Origin: Vibrio ichthyoenteri ATCC 700023
GTDB lineage: Bacteria > Pseudomonadota > Gammaproteobacteria > Enterobacterales > Vibrionaceae
Direction of reading: 5' to 3'
Assembly (NCBI RefSeq): GCF_000222605.1
Contig: NZ_AFWF01000018.1
Span: 1-54,696, forward strand
Length of the DNA stretch: 54,696 nucleotides
Part shown: positions 34,824 through 43,797 of the stretch, piece after piece
Layout of the letters: each line of letters starts with the position of its first letter
Numbering within the stretch: position 1 is the first letter of the stretch
The notes under the pieces: generated by a model
Told to the model about the DNA's origin: nothing
The model's input: the letters and a program-made list of their open reading frames with translations, nothing else
The model's database searches: none
Program-made: the position numbers and the translations under genes

Positions 34824-37709
34824 ATGTTACTTGCTAAAGCCAGCATTGGCCGTAAGTTGTTGTTTGCTTTTCTAGTGATGGCACTGCTCGTTCTGATGTC
34901 GTCCATCATCGGCGTATTCGGTTTTTCTTTTGTCGCGAAGACAGAACGAAATGTGGTGAATTCCGCGATTCCATCAATGATTGAAGCTCGCCAAGTTGCG
35001 GAGTTGAGCTCACGTATTATCTCTTCAGTGCAAAATTTAAATAGCGCTCGCAATGAAGAACAACGCAAGGCGTCTGGCAAAGAGTTGTTTGACCAACTTG
35101 AAGCGTTACTTACTCATATTAAACAATTGGGCTCGGACTCGTTTGATTCTCAATTACTCCAAACCCTTGAATCCAATGTTCAGCAGATCATTAATACACT
35201 CGGTAAACTGGGTGTGGTGGTGGAAAAGAAACTCTTTTTAGAACATGACCTGATTGTTAGGACAGAGGACATGCGCTCATTGGCGCAAGAGCTCGAACAA
35301 CTCACTCGTACCCAAGTTTCTAATACCAGTACGATTGCTGTTGCGAACGTCACTCATATATACGATCTGTTGGCCAAGCAACATACGGAAAAAGCATACC
35401 AAGCATTGGATGCTTTGGTGGAAGTAGATTTGGATCTTTCTGAGCGTTTGCATGAACTGCACCTATTAGCTTTTCAGATGCTCAATCAAATTGAAGAAAT
35501 TCGCACCATCACAGATACCAAGCGATTAAGTGCAATCCGCGACCAGTTTAACGATAACCTTTCTATCATGAAGCGCCGCGTTACTGCTGTCGAAGACCCA
35601 ACTCGTTCTGTCCAAATGTCAGAACTACTCAGTCAACTGGATGCGCGTGGTGTTGTATTTGATGTTCTGTTACAACGTCACGACAATGAGAAAGAATCAC
35701 ACCAGTTGATGCTCGACACACTTGACCAATTTACCGCGTTAAATGCAACGGTGAATAAATTGGTTGATGATTCAAACCAAGCGACCACTGAGGCGGTGGA
35801 TGAACTTAAAACAACCCTTAATTTTGCCCAATTAACGCTGACCATTATCACCGTATTAGGTATGTTGATTGCCGTATTCATCGTGTGGAAAGTCGTTTAT
35901 GTATCGGTACTTAAACGTCTAGCTGAGTATTCATCAGCACTGTTATCAATCGCACAAGGGCAGTTAAAAGTTGATATCACCGTCAAAGGTAATGATGAAT
36001 TAGCCCATATGGGACAAGCGATCATTACTGCACGCAACACGGCGCACGCATTGAAAGTTGTCGCAGAGAGTGAACGCACGGCAAAACGTGAGCTTGAAGA
36101 GCACAAAGGCCGCTTGGAAGAGTTGATTATGGAGCGAACTCATCAGCTACAAGAAGCGAATAAGCGACTTAACCTTGAAGTGGTCAACCACACCTTGGCG
36201 CGCCAAGAAGCAGAGCAAGCAAGCCGCGCAAAATCCGCTTTTCTTGCAACCATGAGTCATGAAATACGTACGCCAATGAATGGCGTGCTGGGAACGGCAC
36301 GCTTGCTAAAAGATGCAGGCTTAAATGCGCAGCAAACCTACTATGTCGATATTATCAATCGTAGCGGTAAAACCTTATTAGCGATCCTTAATGACGTTCT
36401 CGACTACTCCAAAATTGAAGCGGGTCATTTGGAAATTCGACCTGTCGATTTTAATCTTCATTACATGGTTGAAGATGTTCATCAGCTATTGATGGGGAGA
36501 GCTAAAGAAAAGCAACTAGAGCTCTCTACGATTATCGAAAGCGATATTACCCCATTCTGGTTTGGTGACGTCACTCGTATTAGCCAAGTGCTGAATAATT
36601 TGGTCGGCAACGCGATCAAATTTACCGATGACGGTCATGTTGATATTTATGTGTCGTTAGAAGAGGAGAATCAGGTTACGTTCGAAGTTTCAGATTCGGG
36701 CATTGGGATTTCTGAGCAAGAAATGGCGTCATTGTTTGATGCCTTTACGCAAGCCTCTGGCGGATTGGGCGTAAAAGGTGGGACTGGACTCGGTCTTGCT
36801 ATTAGTAAACGTATCGTTGAAGCGATGGGCGGCACATTAAATGTTGAGTCCCAAGTAGGCCAAGGTAGCCGCTTCTGGTTTACCGTCCCTCTTGAAGTTG
36901 GCCAAGAAGTGGTAAAAAAAGAGAGCCCAACACAGTGTGTATTAAGCGCCAAAGTATTATTGGTTGAAGATAACCCAGTTAACTGCGTGGTAGCAGAGGG
37001 GTTCTTAACCAATTTAGGCCACCAGGTGGTCATTGCTGAAAGTGGTGAGGAAGCAAAACAATTATTTGCCCAAGATAGCTTCGATATAGCACTACTGGAC
37101 ATTAATTTACCTGACTGTGATGGTCGTGACTTATTAGAAGAGTTGCGTAAAATGCAGCGAGAAGCGGCTATTCCACCAGCTGATCGTACTCCTTTTGTCG
37201 CGGTATCGGCGCATGTTTACAATGAAGAAGTGGAGAGTTACCTTGCCGCAGGTTTTGATGGCTACTTACCGAAGCCTCTCGATAAAGATGCCTTATGTGA
37301 ATTAATCCAAAACCGTTTGGATGGCAAAACGTTACTACTTGATCAAGCGAACTTGCCGACCCCGATCACAAGCAATTTTAGCCTGTTGAATGAAGTGATG
37401 ATCCGCGATGATCTTAAGGTGTTAGGCCTAGCTAAAATGCAGCATATCGTGCAATTGTTTATTGTCGGTAGTGAGGAAATATTGTCTGAACTCACGGATG
37501 CTGAACAAAACAATGACGCCACGCAAATCAAACAGCTGGCTCACAAACTCAAAGGCTCTGCAGGCAGTTTAGGTTTGGTCGCTTTGCATCAAGTTTGTGC
37601 TGATATCGAAAGTTCAAACAACCCAAGGCAAACCTATCAAATATGCAAACCAAGGCTCGTTGAGTTGCTGCAACAATCTAAGCTAGCATTACAAGCTATT
37701 GTTAATTAG
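34824..37709 (+). CDS. torS: TMAO hybrid sensor histidine kinase TorS
   Basis: Inner-membrane sensor that starts the phosphorelay to TorR in response to TMAO. 961 residues: first membrane helix about 10-33, a long helical periplasmic sensor region to about 330, second helix about 335-355, HAMP, coiled coil, histidine kinase with His479 (MSHEIRTPMNG), ATPase (DSGIGI, GGTGLGLAI), receiver with Asp759 (ALLDINLP) and a C-terminal Hpt domain with His907 (LAHKLKGSAGSLG). The domain order is that of E. coli TorS. No torR or torCA is in the window. It overlaps the convergent YhhN gene by 3 nt. Confidence 0.95.
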   Translation: MLLAKASIGRKLLFAFLVMALLVLMSSIIGVFGFSFVAKTERNVVNSAIPSMIEARQVAELSSRIISSVQNLNSARNEEQRKASGKELFDQLEALLTHIKQLGSDSFDSQLLQTLESNVQQIINTLGKLGVVVEKKLFLEHDLIVRTEDMRSLAQELEQLTRTQVSNTSTIAVANVTHIYDLLAKQHTEKAYQALDALVEVDLDLSERLHELHLLAFQMLNQIEEIRTITDTKRLSAIRDQFNDNLSIMKRRVTAVEDPTRSVQMSELLSQLDARGVVFDVLLQRHDNEKESHQLMLDTLDQFTALNATVNKLVDDSNQATTEAVDELKTTLNFAQLTLTIITVLGMLIAVFIVWKVVYVSVLKRLAEYSSALLSIAQGQLKVDITVKGNDELAHMGQAIITARNTAHALKVVAESERTAKRELEEHKGRLEELIMERTHQLQEANKRLNLEVVNHTLARQEAEQASRAKSAFLATMSHEIRTPMNGVLGTARLLKDAGLNAQQTYYVDIINRSGKTLLAILNDVLDYSKIEAGHLEIRPVDFNLHYMVEDVHQLLMGRAKEKQLELSTIIESDITPFWFGDVTRISQVLNNLVGNAIKFTDDGHVDIYVSLEEENQVTFEVSDSGIGISEQEMASLFDAFTQASGGLGVKGGTGLGLAISKRIVEAMGGTLNVESQVGQGSRFWFTVPLEVGQEVVKKESPTQCVLSAKVLLVEDNPVNCVVAEGFLTNLGHQVVIAESGEEAKQLFAQDSFDIALLDINLPDCDGRDLLEELRKMQREAAIPPADRTPFVAVSAHVYNEEVESYLAAGFDGYLPKPLDKDALCELIQNRLDGKTLLLDQANLPTPITSNFSLLNEVMIRDDLKVLGLAKMQHIVQLFIVGSEEILSELTDAEQNNDATQIKQLAHKLKGSAGSLGLVALHQVCADIESSNNPRQTYQICKPRLVELLQQSKLALQAIVN

Positions 37710-38332
37710 AGCATCCAAATAGCGGATAATGCGATCAGCGATTGCGCTGTGTAGTAGGTAAACATCACTACATGGCGCGAATAATCAGAACTTGCTCTGA
37801 ATCGGTCAATGGCAAGCACTAAATCTGACATAATAAAAATGATTGCCCCAATGCCGGCCAGTACCGCTGTATGTACTGGTGAGCTTTGCCAAGCCTCTAT
37901 TGCATTCCACGCCATAAACAAAATAGCACTCACATAACACGCGACATGCCAGCGTTCACTTTGCATATTGGGTAATAGCAACAAAAAAACAACTAAACCA
38001 ATGGTGGATAAGATAATTGGCAGTATCACACCACTATAGTGTGGGATGATCAAAGAGAACGCATAGCCATAGCAAACTTGTACTGCAAAGAAGCACCATA
38101 GACCCGCACGAAAGCGATCTCGTGGCGACATCAATAATACATCGCCAATCACTGACAGAATGAGTCCGCAAGCAATGATTTGATTATAATATTGGCTATC
38201 GCTTGGGTTGGTGACGACCAAGAAGGTAAGCAAAACAACAGGGAGGGGTTTACTAAGATAAAATAACCAGCGAGGTCCGCGGCTGATCGTGTAAATATGC
38301 ACTAAGCAAAGTGAAACAATAGCGAACCACAT
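37706..38332 (-). CDS. YhhN family membrane protein (lysoplasmalogenase-like)
   Basis: 208 residues, about eight membrane helices. Matches the YhhN/TMEM86 family, in which some members hydrolyse lysoplasmalogens; conserved polar spots include GDVLLMSPRDRFRAGL (motif GDVLLM) and SDLVLAIDRF, both typical. Vertebrate-type activity has not been shown for most bacterial members, so the function here is open. Tail-to-tail overlap with torS of a few bases, so no terminator fits between them. Confidence 0.85.
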   Translation of the reverse strand: MWFAIVSLCLVHIYTISRGPRWLFYLSKPLPVVLLTFLVVTNPSDSQYYNQIIACGLILSVIGDVLLMSPRDRFRAGLWCFFAVQVCYGYAFSLIIPHYSGVILPIILSTIGLVVFLLLLPNMQSERWHVACYVSAILFMAWNAIEAWQSSPVHTAVLAGIGAIIFIMSDLVLAIDRFRASSDYSRHVVMFTYYTAQSLIALSAIWML

Positions 38333-38655
38333 ATTTTTCCTTTATTCACACCAAACATCTCTAACGATCCCCGTAACCTTAGCGTTTGTTCCAGACAAAT
38401 GCTATATGGCATTGAAAAATATTATGCTTTTATTCGACTTATCATTGCCAATCTAGCTTAGATAACAATGTGATTGGTGTTTTATGCGATGAAATGCAAG
38501 TGACGCTGTCACTAGTGCAGCGAGGATATTCAGCGTAGACGATAGAAGTACGCAAGATTAGCGATACTTTAGTCAGTGATAACAAAAAGGCTTAGCGATT
38601 CGCTAAGCCTTGATTGAGCGTTACGCAGTACGACTACGTAAAGGCGATAGCCAGA
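38333..38655. other. Intergenic region between yhhN and the alcohol dehydrogenase gene
   Basis: About 320 bp. The left part should carry the yhhN promoter and the right end carries the terminator of the dehydrogenase gene (38583-38612). Between them I see AT-rich sequence without gene or clear signal. Confidence 0.5.
38583..38612 (-). terminator. Intrinsic terminator after the alcohol dehydrogenase gene
   Basis: AAGGCTTAGCG and CGCTAAGCCTT form an 11-bp perfect stem; on the - strand it is followed by TTTTT. Confidence 0.9.
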
Positions 38656-39810
38656 TTAAGCGATGGCATTTTGTAGAATCGCGCGGCTTTCATCTAAGCT
38701 GATCGCCTGCGTTTCACCTAGTGCACTCATACCATGTTTTTCTAGTTGGTCGATAACTTTATCCACGGCTTGAGACTGATCACCACCATGTTCTGTAAGT
38801 TGTGTCGAAACCCCAAGGCTATGGTAGAAAGCTTCAATTGCGTCAATGGTTCGCTCTGCGAGTTGATCTCCAGACTCTAAACGGAAGACTTCACGACCCA
38901 TTTGATCAAGTTTGCTGCGCTTATTCGCGATTTGATTACGCAGCAGTGATGGTTGAACAATCGCCAGTGAGCGAGCATGATCAACATGCCATAATGCAGT
39001 CAGTTCATGACCAATCATATGCGTCGCCCAATCGTGGGGTACACCAGAACCAATTAGACCGTTTAGTGCTTGGTTTGCTGTCCACATCAGATTTTCTCGC
39101 CACTGATCACAGTCACGTTGTGGATATTGTTCACCTAAAGTCAGTAGGTTGCGTAGTAGCACTTCCGCATAACCATCTTGCACCATGTGACCATGGTTGT
39201 AGGTTAAGTATTGTTCACAAACGTGTACCCAAGCATCAACAAGACCGTTAATTAGCTGACGTTCAGGCAAAGACTTCATGACATCAGGGTCCATTACCGC
39301 GAACTTTGGTTGTACAAAAGGGGAAAGAAATGCGAGTTTGTCTTGCGTTTCCGCTTTAGTAATAACCGCGCCCGAATTTGATTCTGAACCTGTTGCAGGC
39401 AGGGTAAGAATAGCGCCCAGCGGTGTTGCTGCGGTCACTTGATGTTGTCCCGTTAAAATATCCCAACCATCACCGTCATATTGTGCTGCCGCTGCGATGT
39501 ATTTACAGCCGTCAATAACCGAACCGCCGCCAACGGCTAGGATCATGTCTATCGCTTGATCTTTGACAAGCGTGACCGCTTTGTCGAGGGTTTCTTTGGT
39601 TGGATTTGGTTCAACGCCGGAGAATTCAACCCACTCAAAATCGTTTAATGCGCTCACCACTTGTTGGTATACGCCATTGTTCTTGATAGAGCCGCCGCCA
39701 TAAACTACCAGTACTTTACTTGTCTTAGGGATCGCTGTTGTAATCGAAGCAATTTGACCTTGGCCAAACAAAATCGTAGTTGGGTTAGAATAAGTGAAAT
39801 GCATAGACAC
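38656..39810 (-). CDS. yqhD: Iron-type NADPH-dependent alcohol/aldehyde dehydrogenase, YqhD type
   Basis: 384 residues, group III (iron-type) alcohol dehydrogenase. Aligns well with E. coli YqhD: NPTTILFGQGQI, LAVGGGSVIDG (cofactor loop), LTLPATGSESNSGAVI, ALNGLIGSGVPHDWATHMIGHELTA (metal-binding His in THMIGHEL). It should reduce a range of aldehydes, and may clear toxic ones such as methylglyoxal; that link is inference. GTG at 39810 is supported by GAGG 7 nt upstream; ATG at 39804 is the alternative. Stand-alone gene with its own terminator. Confidence 0.93.
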   Translation of the reverse strand: MSMHFTYSNPTTILFGQGQIASITTAIPKTSKVLVVYGGGSIKNNGVYQQVVSALNDFEWVEFSGVEPNPTKETLDKAVTLVKDQAIDMILAVGGGSVIDGCKYIAAAAQYDGDGWDILTGQHQVTAATPLGAILTLPATGSESNSGAVITKAETQDKLAFLSPFVQPKFAVMDPDVMKSLPERQLINGLVDAWVHVCEQYLTYNHGHMVQDGYAEVLLRNLLTLGEQYPQRDCDQWRENLMWTANQALNGLIGSGVPHDWATHMIGHELTALWHVDHARSLAIVQPSLLRNQIANKRSKLDQMGREVFRLESGDQLAERTIDAIEAFYHSLGVSTQLTEHGGDQSQAVDKVIDQLEKHGMSALGETQAISLDESRAILQNAIA

Positions 39811-40165
39811 GTGATTACCTCGCAGGGAATGGGTAGAGAATAGTTATTGATTTATTTATAACTAGTGGGGGCGATGTTGATAAATTGCAACTGACCAATT
39901 CGCAATATTTACTCAAAAACCGCTTAAACCTGCTGTGAAATAGATTTCTTTTTTGCACGCTAAATACGTCAAATGCTAGGTGTGACGTTGAATATCAAAT
40001 GAGGAAAGAATCGTTTACAAATTTACTGTTTTTTACTGCTTAAATTTGAGTGATACTGAATGGCCCTATAGGAGACCTAGTCAATCTTCTCAAAACACCC
40101 TCAAATCATCGAGGGTGTTTTTTTACAAGATAAAAAGCCCTTACAACCAGTGCTTATCTAACGAG
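39811..40165. other. Intergenic region between yqhD and glgC genes
   Basis: About 355 bp. The left part holds the dehydrogenase promoter, the right part a hairpin terminator at 40092-40124. The T-tract of that hairpin is longer in the + direction, where there is no gene before it, so a small + strand RNA from this region is possible. No protein gene seen. Confidence 0.45.
40092..40124. terminator. Terminator between yqhD and glgC, stronger on the + strand
   Basis: AAAACACCCTC, loop, GAGGGTGTTTT, followed by a total of eight T on + and four T on -. It can end glgC on - but its best direction has no upstream gene. Confidence 0.8.
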
Positions 40166-41386
40166 TTACAAAGTAAATCGATAGTTTTCAGGCACGACCA
40201 CTACGCCGTTAGGTGATATTTTAAAACGACGAGCATCATCCACGCGGTTCAAGCCAATTTGAGTTCTTGGTGGAATTTTTACGTGTTTATCAATAATACA
40301 ATTGACCAGTTGGCTACCTTCACCGACTTCAACGTCGTCAAACAAAATACTGTCAACAACCGTTGCACCATCAAGAATACGGACATTAGGGGATACAATA
40401 GAATTTTGTACCGAGCCCCCAGCGTTAATAACTCCGTTCGATATCATCGAGTTAATAAAAATACCTTCGTTTCCGGTACCTGATGAGACGGTGCGGGCTG
40501 GTGGGTATTGGCGTTCATAAGTACGAATCGGCCAATCCTTTTGATATAGGTTCATTGGCGGAATGGGCTCAAGAAGATCCATGTTCGCTTGGAAGAAAGA
40601 GTCTATCGTGCCGACATCACGCCAATAGCAATCCATAGCCACACGACCTAGAGGGTTGCAAAATTGGTAGGCATAAACTTGTTGGCTATCGATTAATTTA
40701 GGAATGATATCTTTGCCGAAATCATGTGATGAGTCAGCTTGGGATGCATCTTGCTCTAGTTGTTCACGAAGAACGTCCACATCAAACACATAAATGCCCA
40801 TTGAAACGTCGGACATTTCTGGATTGTTAGGCCTGGTAGGCGGATCGCTAGGTTTTTCAACAAATTCAGTAATGACCGAATCAGATTGTGTTTTCACCAC
40901 ACCAAATTGACTTGCTTCTTCTTTCTTCACGGGCATACAGGCAATGGTGAGTTTGGCGCCATTTTTCTTATGCGCTTTAATCATGGCGGCATAATCCATG
41001 CGATAAATGTGATCGCCAGAGAGTACAACTATGTATTTAGCGTCACTTCGCTCTAGCAGCCATAAGTTGTGATAGATCGCATCGGCTGTGCCTTCATACC
41101 ATTTGCCGCCCCCTCGCATTTGCGGAGGAACGACTGAAATAAATTCTCCCAGTTCAGGATTAAGCAGCGACCAACCATCCCGAAGGTGTTTTTGTAGCGA
41201 GTGGGATTTGTACTGAGTCAAGACGAGCACTCGTCGCAGTCCTGAGTGAAGACAGTTACTCAGTGTAAAATCGATGATGCGATATTTCCCGCCAAAGGGG
41301 ACGGCTGGCTTAGCTCTATCATCGGTTAATGGGTTCAAACGCGAACCAACACCACCTGCGAGTATAATGGTTAATGAATCTTGCAT
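40166..41386 (-). CDS. glgC: Glucose-1-phosphate adenylyltransferase GlgC
   Basis: Makes ADP-glucose for glycogen synthesis. 406 residues. The nucleotide-binding N-terminus LAGGVGSRLNPLTDDRAKPAVPFGGKYR (motif GGVGSRL, KPAVPFGGKYRIID) is intact, with FVEKPSDP further on and a C-terminal left-handed beta-helix. ATG at 41386 is preferred because GGAG lies 8 nt upstream and MQDSLTIILAGG fits the family; the frame runs on to 41422. No glgA, glgB or glgX gene is next to it, so it is a stand-alone copy. Vibrios often carry two glgC genes. Confidence 0.94.
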   Translation of the reverse strand: MQDSLTIILAGGVGSRLNPLTDDRAKPAVPFGGKYRIIDFTLSNCLHSGLRRVLVLTQYKSHSLQKHLRDGWSLLNPELGEFISVVPPQMRGGGKWYEGTADAIYHNLWLLERSDAKYIVVLSGDHIYRMDYAAMIKAHKKNGAKLTIACMPVKKEEASQFGVVKTQSDSVITEFVEKPSDPPTRPNNPEMSDVSMGIYVFDVDVLREQLEQDASQADSSHDFGKDIIPKLIDSQQVYAYQFCNPLGRVAMDCYWRDVGTIDSFFQANMDLLEPIPPMNLYQKDWPIRTYERQYPPARTVSSGTGNEGIFINSMISNGVINAGGSVQNSIVSPNVRILDGATVVDSILFDDVEVGEGSQLVNCIIDKHVKIPPRTQIGLNRVDDARRFKISPNGVVVVPENYRFTL

Positions 41387-41648
41387 GGTTTTTCTCCAGT
41401 TCCTAACTCGGCCTGCAAACAATCAAATTGATCACCTGAATCAGGTTAGTACAAGAAATAGGCCATGTCAGAAATCATTGGTTTTTAAAGGTTTTATTCT
41501 CTGCTAGCTATAGAAATGTCTCATTTGGGTGCAAGAAAACAATTTGTTGCACTAATAACGTGAAGGTTTTATTAAATGGTATGTCGTTCCATTTGTTTGT
41601 GATTTTTGCTATAAAAGATCTTAAAACAAATAAGCAGAGGGATACTAA

Positions 41649-41945
41649 ATGAACAAATGGTTTTTGGGGTTGGCCTTGGCAGCGATAGCGTCGAGTGCGA
41701 TTGCTGATGTAGACGTAACGATTCCGAAACAACGGGTTGTTTGTGAGTCTAAACAATCCATTGCCACGTTTATCAAACGTAAAGGCGTGGCGAATAAAGT
41801 AAAGTTACCTGCAGGGTGTAAAGCGCTGGATGTTAAGCGTCGCGCTGAAGTGATCAAACGTTACTCAAAACTTGGCTATCTTGAAGTAAAGTTGAATACA
41901 GGGAATCGGGTCTACGTCGATAAAGACGCGATTAGACGTGGTTAA
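41649..41945 (+). CDS. Small secreted basic protein of unknown function
   Basis: 98 residues. Signal peptide of about 19 residues (MNKWFLGLALAAIASSAIA). The mature part is strongly basic (many Lys and Arg) and has two Cys, in VVCESKQ and AGCKALD, that could form one disulfide. The C-terminal stretch YLEVKLNTGNRVYVDKDAI reads like a small beta domain. I do not recognise the family. It is stand-alone and divergent from glgC. GAGG at 41637-41640 lies about 8 nt before the start. Signal peptide sure; function unknown. Confidence 0.75.
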   Translation: MNKWFLGLALAAIASSAIADVDVTIPKQRVVCESKQSIATFIKRKGVANKVKLPAGCKALDVKRRAEVIKRYSKLGYLEVKLNTGNRVYVDKDAIRRG

Positions 41946-42063
41946 AGAGGTTAAAAGTGCCTTGATTTACAGCGCATGAACTTAATCGATTAAAATAGGG
42001 CGCTAATGCTGTTAATACAAACAAAGCGCCCAACGAAAGTATCACTTTGAAAGTGAAAAGACG

Positions 42064-43782
42064 TTAAGCGACAACGCTAACGTTTTTGTCACGGCTTTTT
42101 AAGAACGCATAGCTAAATCCGGTCACTGCCGTACCCGCCGCAATGGCGACCAAATACATCAGCACAGGTGTCACTGCGTTCGGGATCAGAAGAACAAACA
42201 AGCCACCGTGCGGCGCCATTAACTTTGCACCAAACAGCATTGAAAGAGCACCAGTCAATGCACCGCCAGCCATACAGGCAGGAATGACGCGGATTGGATC
42301 TTTTGCCGCAAATGGAATCGCGCCTTCAGAGATAAAGCACAAGCCAAGCACAAAGGATGCTTTACCAGCCTCTCGTTCGCTCTGTTCAAACTTACTCTTA
42401 GCGAGGAATGTCGCTAATCCCATCCCCAGCGCTGGAACCATACCCGCCGCCATGATTGCCGCCATTGGAGCATAGGTTTGAGAGGCAAGTAGGCCAACAC
42501 CAAAAGCGTAAGCCGCTTTATTGACCGGGCCACCTAAATCAAAACACATCATAGCGCCCAAAACGATGCCGAGCATCACTGCGCTGTCTGAGCCCATATT
42601 GTTTAGGAAGTCGGTAAGTGCAGTCATGATGCCAGCAACAGGACCACCTACGACGTAAATCATGACTAAACCCGTAAATAAGGTCGCCACGAATGGAATG
42701 ATCAGAATCGGTTTAAGCGCTTGCATTGATTGAGGCAGTTGGAGCTTATCTGCAATAAACTTTGCAGCATAACCGGCGATAAAACCTGCTGCAATGCCCC
42801 CTAAGAAACCCGCACCGGTTGAACTTGCCAGCATACCGCCGACCAAACCAGGTGCGAGACCAGGACGGTCAGCGATAGAGAAGGCGATAAAGCCGGCTAA
42901 TACAGGGATCATTAAAGCGAATGCTGAACCGCCACCGATGGTCATCAGTGCCGCCGCTAACGTACCTTCTTGTTCAAAGGCTTTAATACCAAATACAAAC
43001 GAAAGGGCGATGATCAAACCACCGGCAACCACAACGGGTAGCATATGTGAAACACCGGTCATAAGGTGTTTGTAAACGCCTTTTTTCTCATCTGAGCCAG
43101 ACGCATTAACAGCGGTACTCGCATAAAACGGTGCAGCCTTAGCAAAAGCGATTGTGATTTCTTGTTCGGTTTTCTTTAGTGCCAGACCGGTGCTGGTTTT
43201 GTACAGCTGCTTGCCATTGAATCGCTCTAGTGGCACTTCGATGTCTGCTGCAATGATGACTAAGTCAGCGTCGGCAATCTCTTGCTCGGTTAGTTGGTTT
43301 TTTGCGCCCACCGAACCACGGGTTTCAACTTTGATTTGGTGGCCCATCGCTTGGGCTTGTTTTTCCAACGCTTCAGCGGCCATAAAAGTATGTGCCACTC
43401 CGGTTGGACAGGCCGTAATTGCGACGATTCGTTTCGCGTCGTTGACTGGCAAATTAGTTTGTGAGGCTGTTTCAAGCAAAACCGCGTTTTGTGGTGCGTC
43501 TTTTAATACCTGTTCAGCGTTATTAATCACTTGATCAACCGAAACACGATACACTTTTTTCCCGATAAAGCGTTGGTCGTCAACATCGCGACTTGCCGCA
43601 ATAATGACAACATCGCTTGCATCGATGGCTGATTGATCGACTGGTGTATAGGGGATCACATTGGATTGGCATTCAATGTGGACCGTAAGATTTAACGCTT
43701 GGCTTGCTTTTTCCAAAAGCCCCGCAGCGATAATGCTGTTCGCAACTCCGCTTGGGCAAGCGGTGATAATAGTTAGATTCAT
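42064..43782 (-). CDS. fruA: PTS fructose transporter EIIB'BC FruA
   Basis: Takes up fructose and phosphorylates it to fructose 1-phosphate. 572 residues: a first EIIB-like domain (about 1-100), a second EIIB domain (about 118-215) with phosphocysteine motif TACPTGVAHT, then EIIC with about nine membrane helices (from about 240), including GGGSAFALMIPVLAGFIAFSIADRPG (motif FSIADRPG) and MMCFDLGGPVNKAAY. The first EIIB domain also keeps a Cys (TACPSGVANS), while E. coli FruA has lost it there. Third gene of fruBKA, 15 nt after fruK. Confidence 0.96.
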   Translation of the reverse strand: MNLTIITACPSGVANSIIAAGLLEKASQALNLTVHIECQSNVIPYTPVDQSAIDASDVVIIAASRDVDDQRFIGKKVYRVSVDQVINNAEQVLKDAPQNAVLLETASQTNLPVNDAKRIVAITACPTGVAHTFMAAEALEKQAQAMGHQIKVETRGSVGAKNQLTEQEIADADLVIIAADIEVPLERFNGKQLYKTSTGLALKKTEQEITIAFAKAAPFYASTAVNASGSDEKKGVYKHLMTGVSHMLPVVVAGGLIIALSFVFGIKAFEQEGTLAAALMTIGGGSAFALMIPVLAGFIAFSIADRPGLAPGLVGGMLASSTGAGFLGGIAAGFIAGYAAKFIADKLQLPQSMQALKPILIIPFVATLFTGLVMIYVVGGPVAGIMTALTDFLNNMGSDSAVMLGIVLGAMMCFDLGGPVNKAAYAFGVGLLASQTYAPMAAIMAAGMVPALGMGLATFLAKSKFEQSEREAGKASFVLGLCFISEGAIPFAAKDPIRVIPACMAGGALTGALSMLFGAKLMAPHGGLFVLLIPNAVTPVLMYLVAIAAGTAVTGFSYAFLKSRDKNVSVVA

Positions 43783-43797
43783 AACATCGACCTTTTG

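Noticed and set aside
34814-34837. Seven-codon frame overlapping the torS start
   Set aside because: The ribosome site is too close to the ATG and weak, unlike the helD leader.
41998-42031. GGGCGCT/AGCGCCC inverted repeat after the small secreted protein gene
   Set aside because: The 20-nt loop and lack of a T-tract make it a poor terminator; it may be chance.
42143-43534. Long open frames on the + strand across fruA
   Set aside because: They are mirror frames of a well-supported fruA gene, rich in Pro, Ala and Ser, without ribosome sites.
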